DNA from: Meandrina meandrites
Taxonomy: Eukaryota > Cnidaria > Anthozoa > Scleractinia > Meandrinidae
Direction of reading: 5' to 3'
DNA length: 64,000 bases
NCBI GenBank assembly: GCA_963693305.1
Contig: OY855913.1
Coordinates: forward strand, 12,460,701-12,524,700
Shown here: positions 1-12,900 of the stretch, one piece after another
Numbering within the stretch: position 1 is the first letter of the stretch
How the letters are laid out: each line of letters starts with the position of its first letter
Made by a program: the position numbers and the translations under genes
Notes under the pieces: model-generated
What the model was told of the DNA's origin: nothing
The model's input: the letters and a program-made list of their open reading frames with translations, nothing else
Database searches by the model: none

Positions 1-1737
1 AAACGGCCAAAATGTGAAAAGGCGTCGAAAAAAGTTTGGAGCAGACGGAGGTGTTTTGCATTCTTGTACCGACAGTTTCGTGTTATTTTATACTATGGGG
101 TTTAAAGATTTTGCAAAGATATTGCTTCGACTGTTTAGGGAAAGATTTCGATAAAAGAGATGCCTTAAGTACAAGTTTGAAGGAAACTGGCAGCGAGTGA
201 GGCCCTGTTTCAATGATGGCGGATATTTCACAAACTCATATTATAACCAAGTGCTGTTCAAACTTTTTGATCTAGTATTAAGTACTGATCTGACTGATGC
301 TGTGACAACGTCAAGTAAAATAGCCTCTCCCGAAGAAGACACCATGGAATAAACACTGGTGGTTACAGTTTCTGGTGTATACTTCGGCGATATCAATGAT
401 ATCGCCAACATATATTAAATCATTGTCACAAGCCGTTTAGTGCGGGAAGACAATTTCTCTGGAGGTGCCGTGATCTTTCACACTATCTAAACACGTGTCG
501 TTCAAACTTTTGGATCTAGTAATTACTGATGCTGTAATAACTTCGAGTTAAATAGCCTATCCTGGAGAAACACCATTGAGGAAACACTGGTGGTTATACT
601 TTTAATTGGTGTTAACACAAACTGCACTATCAACTGGTAAGCGATTTCAGTACCACTTTTTTAAACTACTAGCCTGCAAAACTTCTCTCCTGCTTTGCCA
701 GTGTTATCTGTCTAAATGTGGCACACGTTCAAATTAGCTTTCATAAATAATAATCAACATCATTATCAGTGAAAAGTGTGCTTGTATTAACAATTTACAC
801 TCTGGTCTTACATGTAAATAGGCCTACAGACTTTTTTCTTTTTCTTTCTTACTGGAATGTTGTAGTCAAGGATAAGGCATTTAAACTTTCAATATAGCTG
901 ACATTATTTTGCCAGAGCTTAAATCCAAAATAAATCAATTATAACTTAATTGATTAATAATTTGAATATTTTTTTATATCAGCAGTTTCTTTTTATATGT
1001 TTGTTTGTTTGTTTGTTTTTTTTATTTCTAATCACCTTAGCTTAATTAAACTCTTATGCCACCATTAATAAAACTGAAATTAACCTCAACAGATTGGAAG
1101 GAAACAAGATATGATATGACTGTTCTTTAATTAGCTGCAGTAAAGTCGATGATGATGATGATTATAATTATGACCCCAGAAACTGGTAAAATATAAATGC
1201 ATATGTGCCGTAGTATCTCACTGGAACCGAGACTGTTTAGTAGCAAATGTGAGAAATAGAGTGCAAACCCAGCTTCAGAATACAATTCAGTTTATAATGA
1301 CCATGCACGCACTGTTTTATACAACACCTTCAACGACTCCGACTTCTTACATTTCACGGCTTGTGTTAATGTTATCGCCGAAGTAAACATTGCAAACTAT
1401 AACCACCAGTGTTTCGTCCACGGTTCTTTCACTAGTAAAGGCTATTTCATTCGATGTTATCACTGCATCAGCAATTTCTAGATCAAAAGTTTGAAACACC
1501 CTTGATTTGGAGTTTGTGAAATATCCGCCAGGACACAGTACTTCGCTCGCCGTTATTTCCTTCAAACTTATACTAAAACCATTTCTTTCATCGAAATCTT
1601 ATCCTGCAACCTCTTTCGACTCCATGGTAAAGAATTACACGAAACTGTAGGTTCCAAACAACGAAAAAACCGGGTCTGCTCTAAAAATCTTTTCGAACAC
1701 TTGCTGAAACGAGGCGCTCGACATTTTGGCCCAATTT
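1..1737. repeat. diverged inverted repeat with ORF remnants
   Basis: Bases 1-420 match the reverse complement of about 1338-1737 with scattered differences, and 483-606 is a third, partial copy. The minus-strand right arm has an ORF (1565-1347) whose product includes GGYFTNS, FQTFDLEIADAVITS and DETLVVIVCNVYFGD; the left arm encodes a broken relative (GGYFTNS, LFDLV, DAVTTS, TLVVTV, VYFGD). Conservation at the protein level suggests the repeat once coded. The family is not recognised, and the left part is cut by the window edge. Confidence 0.6.
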
Positions 1738-2954
1738 GGTACCGGATGTGACGTAATTTGTTCGGCGAGGATTCTGATGCAAAAAACGTGCCAGGCGTCG
1801 CGGAGTGTTCTCCCCCGCCCCTGGTCGAGACCGTTGATTTCACAAGCCAGGCATATATGTGGCCCTGATCACTCTGCTCACGTGTCCTGTGTAAACCAGC
1901 GCTGCTGAACGCAGTTTTAGCAGCATGAAGAGATTAAAAACCCCTCTACAAAGTGCTATGAGTGGGAAGAGGTTGTCTTCCCTGGCAATTCTCCAAATTC
2001 ATAAACATGAGGATGTCGACATTTTTGGAATTTGCCCGTCTGAAGGGGAGACGTCTTGCCCTTTGCTTGTAAACACAAAAAACACTGTTAATTAAATCTA
2101 CTAGTAATTGTCCCAAATAAACCACTTGAACACCATAAGTTTATGTTAATAACTATACGTTTTTTCATGTTTTGATTTATGAAACTGTCCTCAGGAAATC
2201 GTGGAAAATGGCGAGCTCCTGAAAATAGGCATGCCCCCCAGACCGCCCCTAGCGCCTCGTGCCTTCGGCGGTCGCTTAATTTGGTATGTCGTGTGTACTC
2301 CACAAAAAATGCACGCTATGCCCCGGGTAATTATTCATTAGAGAAATTATTACTGTGTAATAATTAATACTGACTAGTCCCAAGGGAAGCAGTTAATTTG
2401 TTTCTACCTTGGGAAACATTGAGTTTCGAGAAAAACAAAATTAATTTGGTTTCCTGAGGGACCAGTCATTAGGGGATTTCCTATAACAGCACAACAAAGA
2501 CTTAGAAGAACGGTGGTTGACGGTCAATATTCATGGGTATCAGTACACTGTTACCCTCTGAAGTCATAGATTTTGTAATGTTGCCCGCTCAGACACTTTT
2601 GGTGGGAAACAGTTTTATCCTCAGACCAATGAGAGCACTCACTGTTGGGGAAAAATCTAGCTAGCTATATAACAATAAAATTAAAATTATCTGTTTAATA
2701 TGTGCCATTGCAGTTATCGAACAGTCTGAAAAAAGGTTGACCATATTGAATAGCATTTAGTTTCCTTTTATTATTTGGCAACTGAAAGGAAAATGCGAAT
2801 TAGATCTTTACATATTTCTAAGTAGAAGCAAATAGAATATATTGAGTAGTTCTAAAGCAACTTTCATAATTGTAAGGTGGACTTTTTGTGGGCTAAAAAT
2901 CTTGTAGGTAGAAATTTCCAATTGCTATTTTCTTTTTAGTTTCCAATATATACA
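1738..2954. other. no gene recognised
   Basis: Unique-looking AT-rich DNA with no splice-supported coding segment. Short related motifs (CTAGTCCCAAGGGAAG near 2376, CTTGGGAAAC near 2419 and TTTCCTGAGGGACCAG near 2450) hint at a decayed small inverted repeat. The (CCGGATGTGACGTAA) stretch near 1742 resembles ETS and CRE sites, but no transcript start can be tied to it. Confidence 0.4.
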
Positions 2955-3215
2955 ATGTACTTTAAAAAAAAAATCTACAGCAGGGAAAGTGGTGATGTAA
3001 AGTGCATAATGAAGAATTTTGACCAAGAAAATGCAGACATTCAAATAGTTGTTGACATTTTCAAGGAAATAAATGCTTTCAGTCAGATTCCTGGGAGAAC
3101 ACACACTGGTATTGGATCTGTTCCTAAAGACCCAATCTCAGTTCTAAATTTTGCAGATTTGAATTCCTGGCTAACCAAGCACAAGAAGAGCTGGATTCCT
3201 TTGTTTTTGGACTGA
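2955..3215 (+). other. unassigned 86-codon ORF, possible terminal exon
   Basis: An ORF from ATG 2955 to TGA 3213. A good acceptor (TATTTTCTTTTTAG) lies 16 bases upstream at 2940. The product contains ENADIQIVVDIFKEINAF and TGIGSVPKDPISVLNFADL, with no family recognised. It may be a last exon of a plus-strand gene lying left of the window, or a chance ORF. Confidence 0.2.
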
Positions 3216-3586
3216 TTCTGTCTTTGGACTAAGACATTTGTACAAAAAAACGTGTTTTTCATGTATTCGTTCCATCTACAAATCTGCAATTCTATTTGAA
3301 GGGATAGTAACATGTGTTTAAATCATATTTCACATATAAACGAAATTACTATCTAAGTTCATTTAGGCCCTTCATGACTTCATGTTTGATGCCATTACAA
3401 TTGCTCTGCAAAATTTGGAAAATTTTGCAAAATTTGGAAATTTCATGTTATGAGCTGTGTATTTTGGCTAGCTGTTATCCTTTATATCAGCAATGCAGTA
3501 TTTTTTCTGTAAAAGTAAGCTCTGTACAGGAAGTTTGCAGTATGGCATTTGGTTAGTTTAGTCTTATCTACAACTTTTACAAATTC

Positions 3587-6036
3587 TTAAGGTGGCTCAA
3601 TACAGTTTTTTTCTGGACCATACCTGACATTTTCAATTGGCCGTTTAGCAGACTTTCCGCACTCGGATTGATGTGAAATTTGCAGCAGTTATTGAAATTG
3701 GATTGAAGTTTGATATAATATATTTCTTAGGAAAATCGATATTTCCATGATAACGATAAACAGAAAAACACGGAATTAGTTAAACCTGAATTCTACGCGA
3801 ATCAGATTTGCCGTAAAAAAACTAACACCAGTATCTGAAACTATGGTGTACTGCACATCAAATACACAAGAATAAAAAAAGTTCTGTATGTTTGATTTGG
3901 AAAAAATCGCAAATATATTTCAAACCATGCTTTTTGCATGATCACACGAGATGCAGACATTGCGTTGATGAAATTACTTGCCCTTAAAGTTTTGTTTATC
4001 GCGATGATCCCGAAAATTGGATTTTTTCGTAAAGTCACTACCGTTGCAAATTTTTTGTAAATGTTCCACTTTTAGCGATTTTTCGAAATTCTCGAAAACG
4101 GCTCCAACGATTTTTTTGAAACTTTCACAACACATTTAAACACGCGTTTAAAATATTCAAATCAATGCGTATTGCATTCCTCCGAGAGAAGTGCATATTT
4201 GAAGCAAAAGAAAATAACAGTGAAAATTGCATGAAAGTAGAAGCAAAAATGAAGGAAGCCGTACACACTTATTTGAATATTCTTGATAAATTTGCAATCG
4301 GTGAATTTGTAACGCAATTTTTTCGTCGGTGCAAACACCTTCTTTATCGATAAATGTGGTCGTGTTCCAATAAATTAATGTTAATAAAACTTTGGAATTT
4401 ATTTTTTTGTATTATCAAGCATGTGTTGTGGAAATTTAAAAAAAATTATGATAATATATAATATATTCGCTCTGATTACAATCGCTTCCAAAAACGACTC
4501 AAAAAGACACAGTAACACATGGTAAAGCTAATACAACGTTTGGCCTCCCTGTGTAAATTCGACAATTCCTTCTGCCATGGCAAAAAAGGTTATGATTTAT
4601 CACTACATTATTAGAGAGATTAAGCATGACCTTTGTTTTTCCCGCGAACGGCAAAAATTCCACTTTTGCCGTCTGCCGTGTAACGATACGTTTTAAGGCT
4701 GTTGGACGCTTATTTGCCTGTGCTTGGAAACTCGGCAAATATCTCAGTTAACACTTTAAGCTCTTCACGGGTGGACGGACAAAATGGTTTGGCAAACAAT
4801 GCAATTCGTTGCGAAGCGGGGAAAATAACTCGGTAGAACAACGGGCTTAGCAGCCGGCACTCATTACAGCATGCCAGAGGTACAGGGATCTTGTTCCTCC
4901 GTTTTACTTTGCGATAACACAGCAGAAAACCAGGAAACGTCTTTGGAACTCAGAAAAATCTTCTTTACTGTAGACGATACGCATAGTACAAACTGCTAAA
5001 GGTAACCTCTAAGGTCATCATCAGGGTAAACGATTTGCAACAGTTTACGCGTTACCTATATACTAACCTACAATAGGTAAATACAGTTGTCTTTCGCTAT
5101 TGAGTTCTGGTACAAAAGAGATCTATTGTCCATGAACGAAAGTTAGTTTCTCATGCGGAAGATTGATGTATTTTCCAGAATATCGTATTTTCATTGGCTA
5201 GGCTATAATTAAAAATCCAGATTAACTTTTGAATGTTTCCCTTGAGGAATATTAAACAAGAATAAAAGGTTACTTTTAAAATGCCAAATCTATTATGTTT
5301 GTGAATAGATTGACCTATTAGTCTATTTGCAAAAGTATAGGCAGATGTTCTTTTCAAATCTTTTCCTAATATAAACTCTGTACTGTACCTATTGTAGTCT
5401 TTTGTAGAAGTATTGTTATAATCAGTATCTTTAGTTTTTCCCATGCAAATTCAAGGTATTTTCTGGTTCTGAGGTATTTTCTGAGTTCATTTCCTTATAC
5501 TTAGGTAGGGGTCTTATTCTTCTCGTGACACCGCCAACCTCAAAAATACAATGAAAACCTCCTGGTTTTCAAAATCTCAAAAATGGTCATTGCTAAGTAA
5601 ACGTGATTTGGTAAATAAGAAGATTCTAGAGCTGGACATTTGTTACTGATATGCTATTAAAATGAAAATGAAATAACGTGGGGATTTGGAAAAATGGCGA
5701 CGTTTTTATTTTAACTTGATATTATCTCGATTGGATCAAAATAGAATGTTTTAACTATACTATACTTATTGGAAAGACATCACTGGAAACATTGACGGAC
5801 ATTGAAGTTTGTAGGCGAAAATAAGTAGGTTTGTCTGTCCTGAATGTATAATTTTTTCTCCATTTTTCTCAGGTATTTATTTTAAAATTCGATAAAAAGG
5901 TAACAAAAAGAAAGGCAAGCTCACGTTTGTCGTATAACGTCATGCTTAATCTTTCTAATCATTTAATTCAGTGCGCTGAAAGTTTGGACACAAAATCGCA
6001 CTATCTGCAGTTTAACGTTAAGAGCTTGAAAAGTGA
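3587..6036. other. no gene; solo transposon terminus at left
   Basis: TTAA followed by GGTGGCTCAATACAG at 3587-3605 matches the terminus of the TTAA-flanked family at 15945-17436, but no partner end was found nearby. The remainder is AT-rich with unsupported ORFs (4165-4353 plus, 4738-4499 minus, 5444-5151 minus). The right part contains the probable POR 3' flank. Confidence 0.4.
5876..5881 (-). terminator. candidate POR polyadenylation signal
   Basis: TTTATT on the plus strand is AATAAA on the minus strand, about 905 bp downstream of the POR stop codon. A second copy lies at 5705-5710. The choice between them cannot be made from sequence alone. Confidence 0.3.
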
Positions 6037-6199
6037 TAGACTGCAAAACAGTCGTTTTTTCTCTAAAATCGTTAACAGTCGCGTATCGAAGACGCAAAAC
6101 GCCGATCGTCACCTGACCCTCCCAGTCTCAATCTCCGATTTGACACGTTCGTAAACCACTCAAGCACGTTTGCAAAAAATACAGCTGTTTTGCAGTCTA
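6037..6199. mobile_element. MITE with GACTGCAAAACAG termini
   Basis: Termini TAGACTGCAAAACAG and CTGTTTTGCAGTCTA form inverted repeats 163 bp apart, flanked by TA on both sides. There is no coding capacity. It is a non-autonomous DNA transposon of a TA-target type, lying in the presumed POR 3' UTR. Confidence 0.7.
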
Positions 6200-6785
6200 G
6201 AAAAGGTACCGTAAATGGTAATCTGCCTGAAAAAACGACAATCACGATGCAATTCCTTTATCCTCCAATATCCTTTAAAAGTTCTAGAAGAATCGTTGTT
6301 CAAAATCCAGTAAATTAAAAAATAAACACCTCAAGAGATTCTGTTAGCATGATGAAGATGAATTGCATTGTTTGCAGACAGAACTCGCTACTGAACAAAT
6401 AAGCCATATTGGAAATTTGGGGATAGTTGGTGCATGATTTCAATGCAGGAAAAAAAGGGGGAGGGCGAATTTAACCACGCATATTAAAAAGTTAACTAAG
6501 GGAGTTAATTCAGTGAATGTGCTTCACCAAGGGGAGGGCCAGGAGAATTTAAACACATCATCCTCCCATTTGCACCAACCCTCCCCCGTATAAATAATGA
6601 TTGGTCCTTACACTATATTGTTCATAGAAAAAAAAGGTCTTGGGTACCCTTTCATAGAGTATAGTGACAAAGGCGAAAACGGGTGTCGAGAAATCAAATA
6701 GAGAATTCCCTATGTTATATAACAATGAAAAGAAAGTTCTAGCATTAGTTACTCTGCCAACTGGCAATCCCAAGTCAAATCTTCC

Positions 6786-6930
6786 TTAACTCCAAACATC
6801 GACTGAATATCTTCCCTTGGCGCTGAGTTTCTTGACGTAATCAATCGCCTGATTTTCAGGCATGCCGCCATTTTCCTTGACGATCGTCACCAACAGGTTA
6901 TGTACATCACGTGCCATGTTGCGAGCGTCA
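6786..6930 (-). CDS. POR: POR coding exon 16: C-terminus and stop
   Basis: A 145-bp exon. It encodes [20 protein letters not shown] and ends [11 protein letters not shown] followed by TAA at 6788-6786. The penultimate Trp stacks on the FAD ring in homologues, and the terminal Ser is conserved. The acceptor is ATTTACTTTAG. The 3' UTR lies to the left; an AATAAA on the minus strand at 5881-5876 is the nearest plausible polyadenylation signal, which would make the UTR about 0.9 kb. Confidence 0.97.
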
Positions 6931-9900
6931 CTAAAGTAAATAAGTTTATTAGTCAGGATGTGCATCAAATTATGAAATTACCCTGCTTGTAATCGCAATA
7001 ATAGCTTAGACTTGTCATACATTCAAGGTGTTAGCCTGGTTTAGTCGTTCTTGGATCTCGAGAAACTTTCACCAAGTAGATGATAACGGGGGAAAAGCCA
7101 CTTTGGCAAATTTTCCAGGGAAGAAGCGGAATGTTTAGGTCGATGATCTCATGCATCAACTTCGAATGGCTACCTACAGTCATATTCTCTAGGTGAAATT
7201 TCAAGGCAATTGTAGCTCTTGAAATGAACCGAACAAATCAACTGAAGCAAAACAGCTTAAAGCTGTTTTCCTTCAGTTGATTTGTTGGGCTTCGCTGCGA
7301 GACGCGATTTCAAGACAGACACAAAAACATGATCACGTCCTTTGCCGAAGATAAAATAAAAACATAAAGAATGAAAAAAGGGCCAGAAATTCGAACATTT
7401 TACGGAATAATTTTATAATCATGGAAAAGTAGGAAGAAAAAGGAAAGCACTGAAGACAAGGTATTTCAGTTGGTCACCCATCCAAGTACTTACCCTGTCC
7501 AACAGGGCTGCACTTCGGCGATCGGAAAAGAGCCAGTGCTTTCCTTGTGGTATCAGCCCCAGACGGAACAAGGAGTTAAAAGTTTCGAAACTAGGGTATT
7601 ACAATTCCTAGTTTAAAAGGATCTTTCGAACAGGTTGGCACTTTTTTTGTTGCTAAAACTGTTTTTAACTTTATTCTGTCGCGTCTGCGACTAATCCCAC
7701 AAGGAACGCACCAGTTCTCGTCATCCGATCGCTGAAGTTAAGCCCTATTTGGCAGGGTTAGTTTTTTTCCTTCGGGCCATGGCTTACGCATGTTAAAAAT
7801 TGTACAACGTCCAACTCGAATTGCTTACTCTGAAGTTTTTCAGTCTCTTCGATCTTGCTCGCTTGACTGGTTCACCAGATTGTTTTCATCCTTTGTGATT
7901 GACAGGAGTGTTAAGTTTCGTTGACGCTCAAACGAAAACTGCTCTAATTTCAAAGCCTTGGAACTGCCCTCGCACGAGAAGACAATCATTGCAGTTTATC
8001 AAACGTTTCTTACCCACAAACATAAATGTGGCCTCCATTGTCCAAAACATTCCAAATGGCCTGCTTATTCTCTGCCATAAGGTTGGTCACATAGATCTTC
8101 TTTTCCTAAAGAAAAAAGAGCAATTTTTGAGTTATTTTTTCCAAAAATACCTCTTTAGTCGGCGCGATGGACCGTGTAGTCAGTCAGTCAGTGAAGTATG
8201 TTTGTTTGTCACACCAATCAGGTTTGAGGTACTATCAGAACGAAAGAAATTGCAGTTTATAAAGGGGAAGTAATCTGACACAGTTGTATCCGAGCGATTT
8301 CAATCGAAGATTTTAGATTTGTAGGAGGCGGAATTGGTGGGTTGTGAATTAACCCCGGATTTGAAACGTTCGCCTGCTTACAACGCACACGCCGCCAGCA
8401 AAAGACCCAACACTAAATTGTTATTCGAGCGTTCGTTCAGGACGGGCTAGTTTCACTGACCATAGATTTGAAGAATAATGTTCTCATTGTGATGTAATAC
8501 TGTGTTTACAAAAAGTCATAAAAATGGCAAGGAATCTTCTTCAGAGTGTGTTGTGGCCTCTTGTTTTAAGAGTTTGTGACAAGGAAATTTCCTAAAATTA
8601 ATATTGCTTGAGACTCCGTGTCGCCAACTGAAAACTGCAATTAATTTAATTAGTCTCTTTAGCGTCTTGCTCCGGCGAGTAACTACGATCGATAGCGGCA
8701 ACAGGCTAGAATAAGAGCATGTCATTCCGTGACAGTTTGATAACTAAAATTAATTAGTTCTTGTTCCTGTTTGTTGAATGAAAATTTACATTTACGACAG
8801 GAAACAAATACTCCAGGTGTACTACGCTTTAAAAGCTTTCCTAAAGATATAGTGTTTGATTATTCAGATATATAAAGATATAGTGTTTCGATTACTCAAT
8901 GGAGACATGGTATTTTCAAGAAAAATAAAAGTGCCATGTTACAAAAGTGAGATAAACAAACGTGTCATGTTACATGCGTTTTAAAAAAAACAAAGGTATC
9001 GTTTTACAGTGTGACAAAAACACCAAAGTATCCTGTAACAAACAAAAGTATCGCGTTACGGTTGTAAAAAGCTAGCAACAAAATAAGCGCTAACAGAATA
9101 AGCCATTTCGTGATATTTTGACAATTAAATTAGTTCTTGTTTTTTTTTAAATGATAAAAATTTACTATTGAACGAAACAGTTTTGACGTAACAAACTGCA
9201 CGTAAAAATTGTTTTGTCTGAAAGCATTTTTTTTCCAAAAAATGCCTCTTAGTCGTAGTAAGGGGCTATGTAGTTAGTGATGCACCATGCACAAATAGCT
9301 CAACCCATGAAATAAACCATCCCAACAGGACTAACACCCAGTCTTAGCCCAAGCCACCCAATCAATTGAAAACATAACTCCTGCACGCTTAGCGTGTCTA
9401 TGTTTACATACACTGCTCTGATTATAATGTTGGACGTTTGTCTATTTTGGAGTGAGAGACAGCTCGGAAATAAAGTTTGTGCAGTTAGTTTGAGAGTTAA
9501 CAGTAAACATAATTTACCTTATTATTGGAAATTAACACTTCATGAAATTAACGGGAATTTGGGAAATTCAATTGCTATATTAGAGCTTTGAAACAGTTAA
9601 CAAGCATCTTTGGCTGCGGATGGCTTAGATGGAAATGGTTGCAACTTGAAAACTTAAGGCTAAACGTTTCAAGTTGTTTCCGAGCGTCGTCAAAAACTCA
9701 ATATTTATAGCTTTCAAGAAAATCGATAAGAGGAAGTTTGAAATATTTTTGAATTTCTACAGAAAGGGATTTATTTATGCGTAAAATAACCAAGACTTGA
9801 TATAAACAAATTTACTACTTCTTGGATGTTTACTGAAAGTTTTTACCACTCTTTCTTTATCCAAACTGCTGGACGCAAGTAGAAAATATGAATTAAAATA

Positions 9901-12900
9901 TGAAAATATATGAATCAGGGTGAAACCCAATGTTGAGCTTTGTCACAATTTTTTAAGGCTAGTTTCACGAAAACATCATTTTTCTTGAAAATAATTTTCA
10001 GGGCTGCAATGCCCGATACCCTCTATGGCGCGCGCCTGCAGGGATTCACGGTAGTTGTATTCATCGTTGCTAAGTCTCGTGCATGGTTTGATGAATACAT
10101 CTACCATGATTTTCTGCAGGTGCGCGCCATAGAGGGAATCGCGCATTGATCGGCGCACTACACAATCCCTGAATTTCATGTACACTGAAAACTTAAGGCT
10201 GTCTAAAATAAACCCTTTAGAAATTCCAAAATATTTCAAAATTCCCCTTATCGATTTTCATGAAACTCCGCTCAGCAGAAGGCAAACACTCAAGGTATAA
10301 GTAGCGTTAGGCGTTTCCAGAGAAAATGCAGATACGGGCTAAAATTGTGAGCTAAAACAATTGTGACGTCATTATCACGTGATATGCATTTCAATCTCCA
10401 AAAAATTGATATCATCTTGTGATTCAGTCTATATGTAATCCACGTGTTATAATGGCTATGTAATTGGAATCAAGTTGTTCAGGAATGAGAGGATCAAAGT
10501 TGAAAGGTGCTCCTACAAAATTATGGGTCGAGCCACCTTAAGTCGCGTTAATTTTTGTGAGCGTTAATTTTCGTGCCATGTATTAATTAAGTGAAGTATT
10601 AACTTCCGCGGCATTAATTTCCATTACTTTTGTCGCAAACTTTTGATACACTCCAAACATTTTTCATAACTAGAAAACAGTAGCTTGTGAGATTCGTTTA
10701 GGTTTTGGATTTTGTATGTTCCTGTTGTCTCTACAAGTTCCGTTTCTTAGAGTGGTCGCGCTTATTTCCTTCATTTTGAAATTTTAGCACCTCTTTCGCA
10801 TTAATTTCCTTCATTGGAAAGCAATTTTTCCTTCACTTCGCGTTAATTTAGGTCGCGTTAATTTGTTATAATGAGGTAACTCTTGAACCCCAATAAATCT
10901 TACTTGGTCTCTTGAAAAAGCCACATGTAACTTGGCAATGGTACCGTCTTGTGAATATGATAACAGTTCATCCTCATAAATGTAGTCTTCGTTCTTCTTA
11001 CGACAGCCAAAAAACAGCATTATGTCACCAATAGTTTTCCCTGAAAATAAAGATTGCCACTTAGAAAGTAGGGACACTTTCATGTTATCACTTTAATTGT
11101 TGTTATATTCTTCTGGCAAATAGGAAAAATATCTCACAATATTCTTTTATTAAAAGGTACGCTCTGAGTAAGTGCCAAGATTAATATACTCAACTTTAAT
11201 TGATATCCAGGATTTATTTAGACCTGACCTGACCTTGCCTTGTATGACCTGACTTGATCTTATGGGACTCATTTTCATTGATATAGGTGTACTGTACTTG
11301 GACCACCAGTCTTTGTGTGGTTCATATAGGAAAAACGCAGAGACACTCCACGTTTTACCTAGTGTATACAGTCAGGTACTCCCCATCCCTAACCCCCTTC
11401 ATAAGAATAATAAATGAGTTAATTAATTAATTGACATTAATTACTTAATCAGCGATCAAGGTTTACACCTTAGCGCTTAAGCGGAATAGCGGACAACAGC
11501 CCACACAACCATCACAGTTACTGTAGTGCATTCTACACTAATAAAGGAAGAAATTTGGTGACGTTCTCATTGCCGGCCATTGTTGGTGCAAGAAACTGGT
11601 TCTGTTTCTTTATCATGTCCCTGTGTTCCCTCATGTCACGTCTCACAATTCCCGAGTACCAGGCCGCGCGTCCCGTGTCCCAGTTCTAACATCTTTGTCC
11701 CACTTTCAGTAACAGCCGTGATTTCTTGTAACTTTTATTGACATGGCTTTGGTGATGGAGCAGTAGGTCAGTATTTGTTACCTTCTTGGGCTTCCAGTAA
11801 TCAATAGTTTCCAGTTTGCTTACGTACTTCCGAACCGACGCTAGTTCCAAAGCCTATAGAGCGTTTTCACTCACGTTACCAGCGGCCATATTGGATTGCC
11901 AAAACAAAAGACGATTTTTGTATAAAAATAGAGTTAAATTCCCGGAGGAATGGCTTGGTACACCAATATGGCCGCCGTTTCTTTGTTTTGGAACAACAAT
12001 ATGGCTGCCGTGACGTCATATGAAAACGCTCTATACAGGCGCCTCTCATCGCTCCCGGCCGGTTTGGCGTTTCGCGAGAGAGACGTCTGTGATTCACAGC
12101 CAAAAATTCCATACTGATGACGTTAACCGCTAATTAGATTTCCGGAATATAATTACAACACACGCAGTTGGCCTCGCATAATGCAAGTCTTCATTTTCAG
12201 CCCGGGGGGGGGGGGGGGGGGGGGGGTACTCCCATAAATTTCGGATAGGGGTGTACCGCGAAGGTTCTTAAACCCTGACCCTATTTAAGGATAAAGAAAA
12301 CGAAAATTGATACCCTTTTTAAGGCTCAAAAATGACACCCTATTCAAGGAGAAGAGAAGCGATGGGTGACGATCCAAATAACGGCTAACCGCACAAGGCA
12401 AAACACAAATCTTTACAAAATCGCTTTGCTACTAGTTGAACGGATAGTTGGCATTTATTTTAGCTGATAGAATTTAGGTACCCTATCTAAGGATAACACC
12501 GGGAACACAATGCCAAAAGGAGCAAAAATGATACCCTATTTAAGGACCGAGAACCTCAAAAACCATACCCTATCCCGCGGCACATACCTATATAGCCCAT
12601 ATATGGGAGTACTCCCCCCGGGATTTTCAGTTGCCCATTGCTAGCTCGCTGCTCGTGGTATAGATACATTGAATAATTATAGATTAAACACTTTCAAGGC
12701 AATCAAGGACGCATAAACAGCGGACAACTTTGTCACGAAAATCCCTATACGAGTTGCACATTAGCCAAGATTTGAAAAACGAAGCTGTGAAATCAGTTAA
12801 TGGTCCAAAATGATAACGATCATAAGACTTGTTCAGTAAATCTCTTTTATTCATTTTTCTACCCGCTGTTCATTAAAGGAGCTCTGTCACGGGGATTTCG

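Noticed and set aside
7899..8273. 124-codon plus-strand ORF
   Set aside because: It is the antisense shadow of POR exon 15.
3587..10541. One 7-kb TTAA element between GGTGGC at 3591 and GCCACC at 10537
   Set aside because: POR exons 15 and 16 lie between, and the termini differ in inner sequence; treated as separate solo ends.
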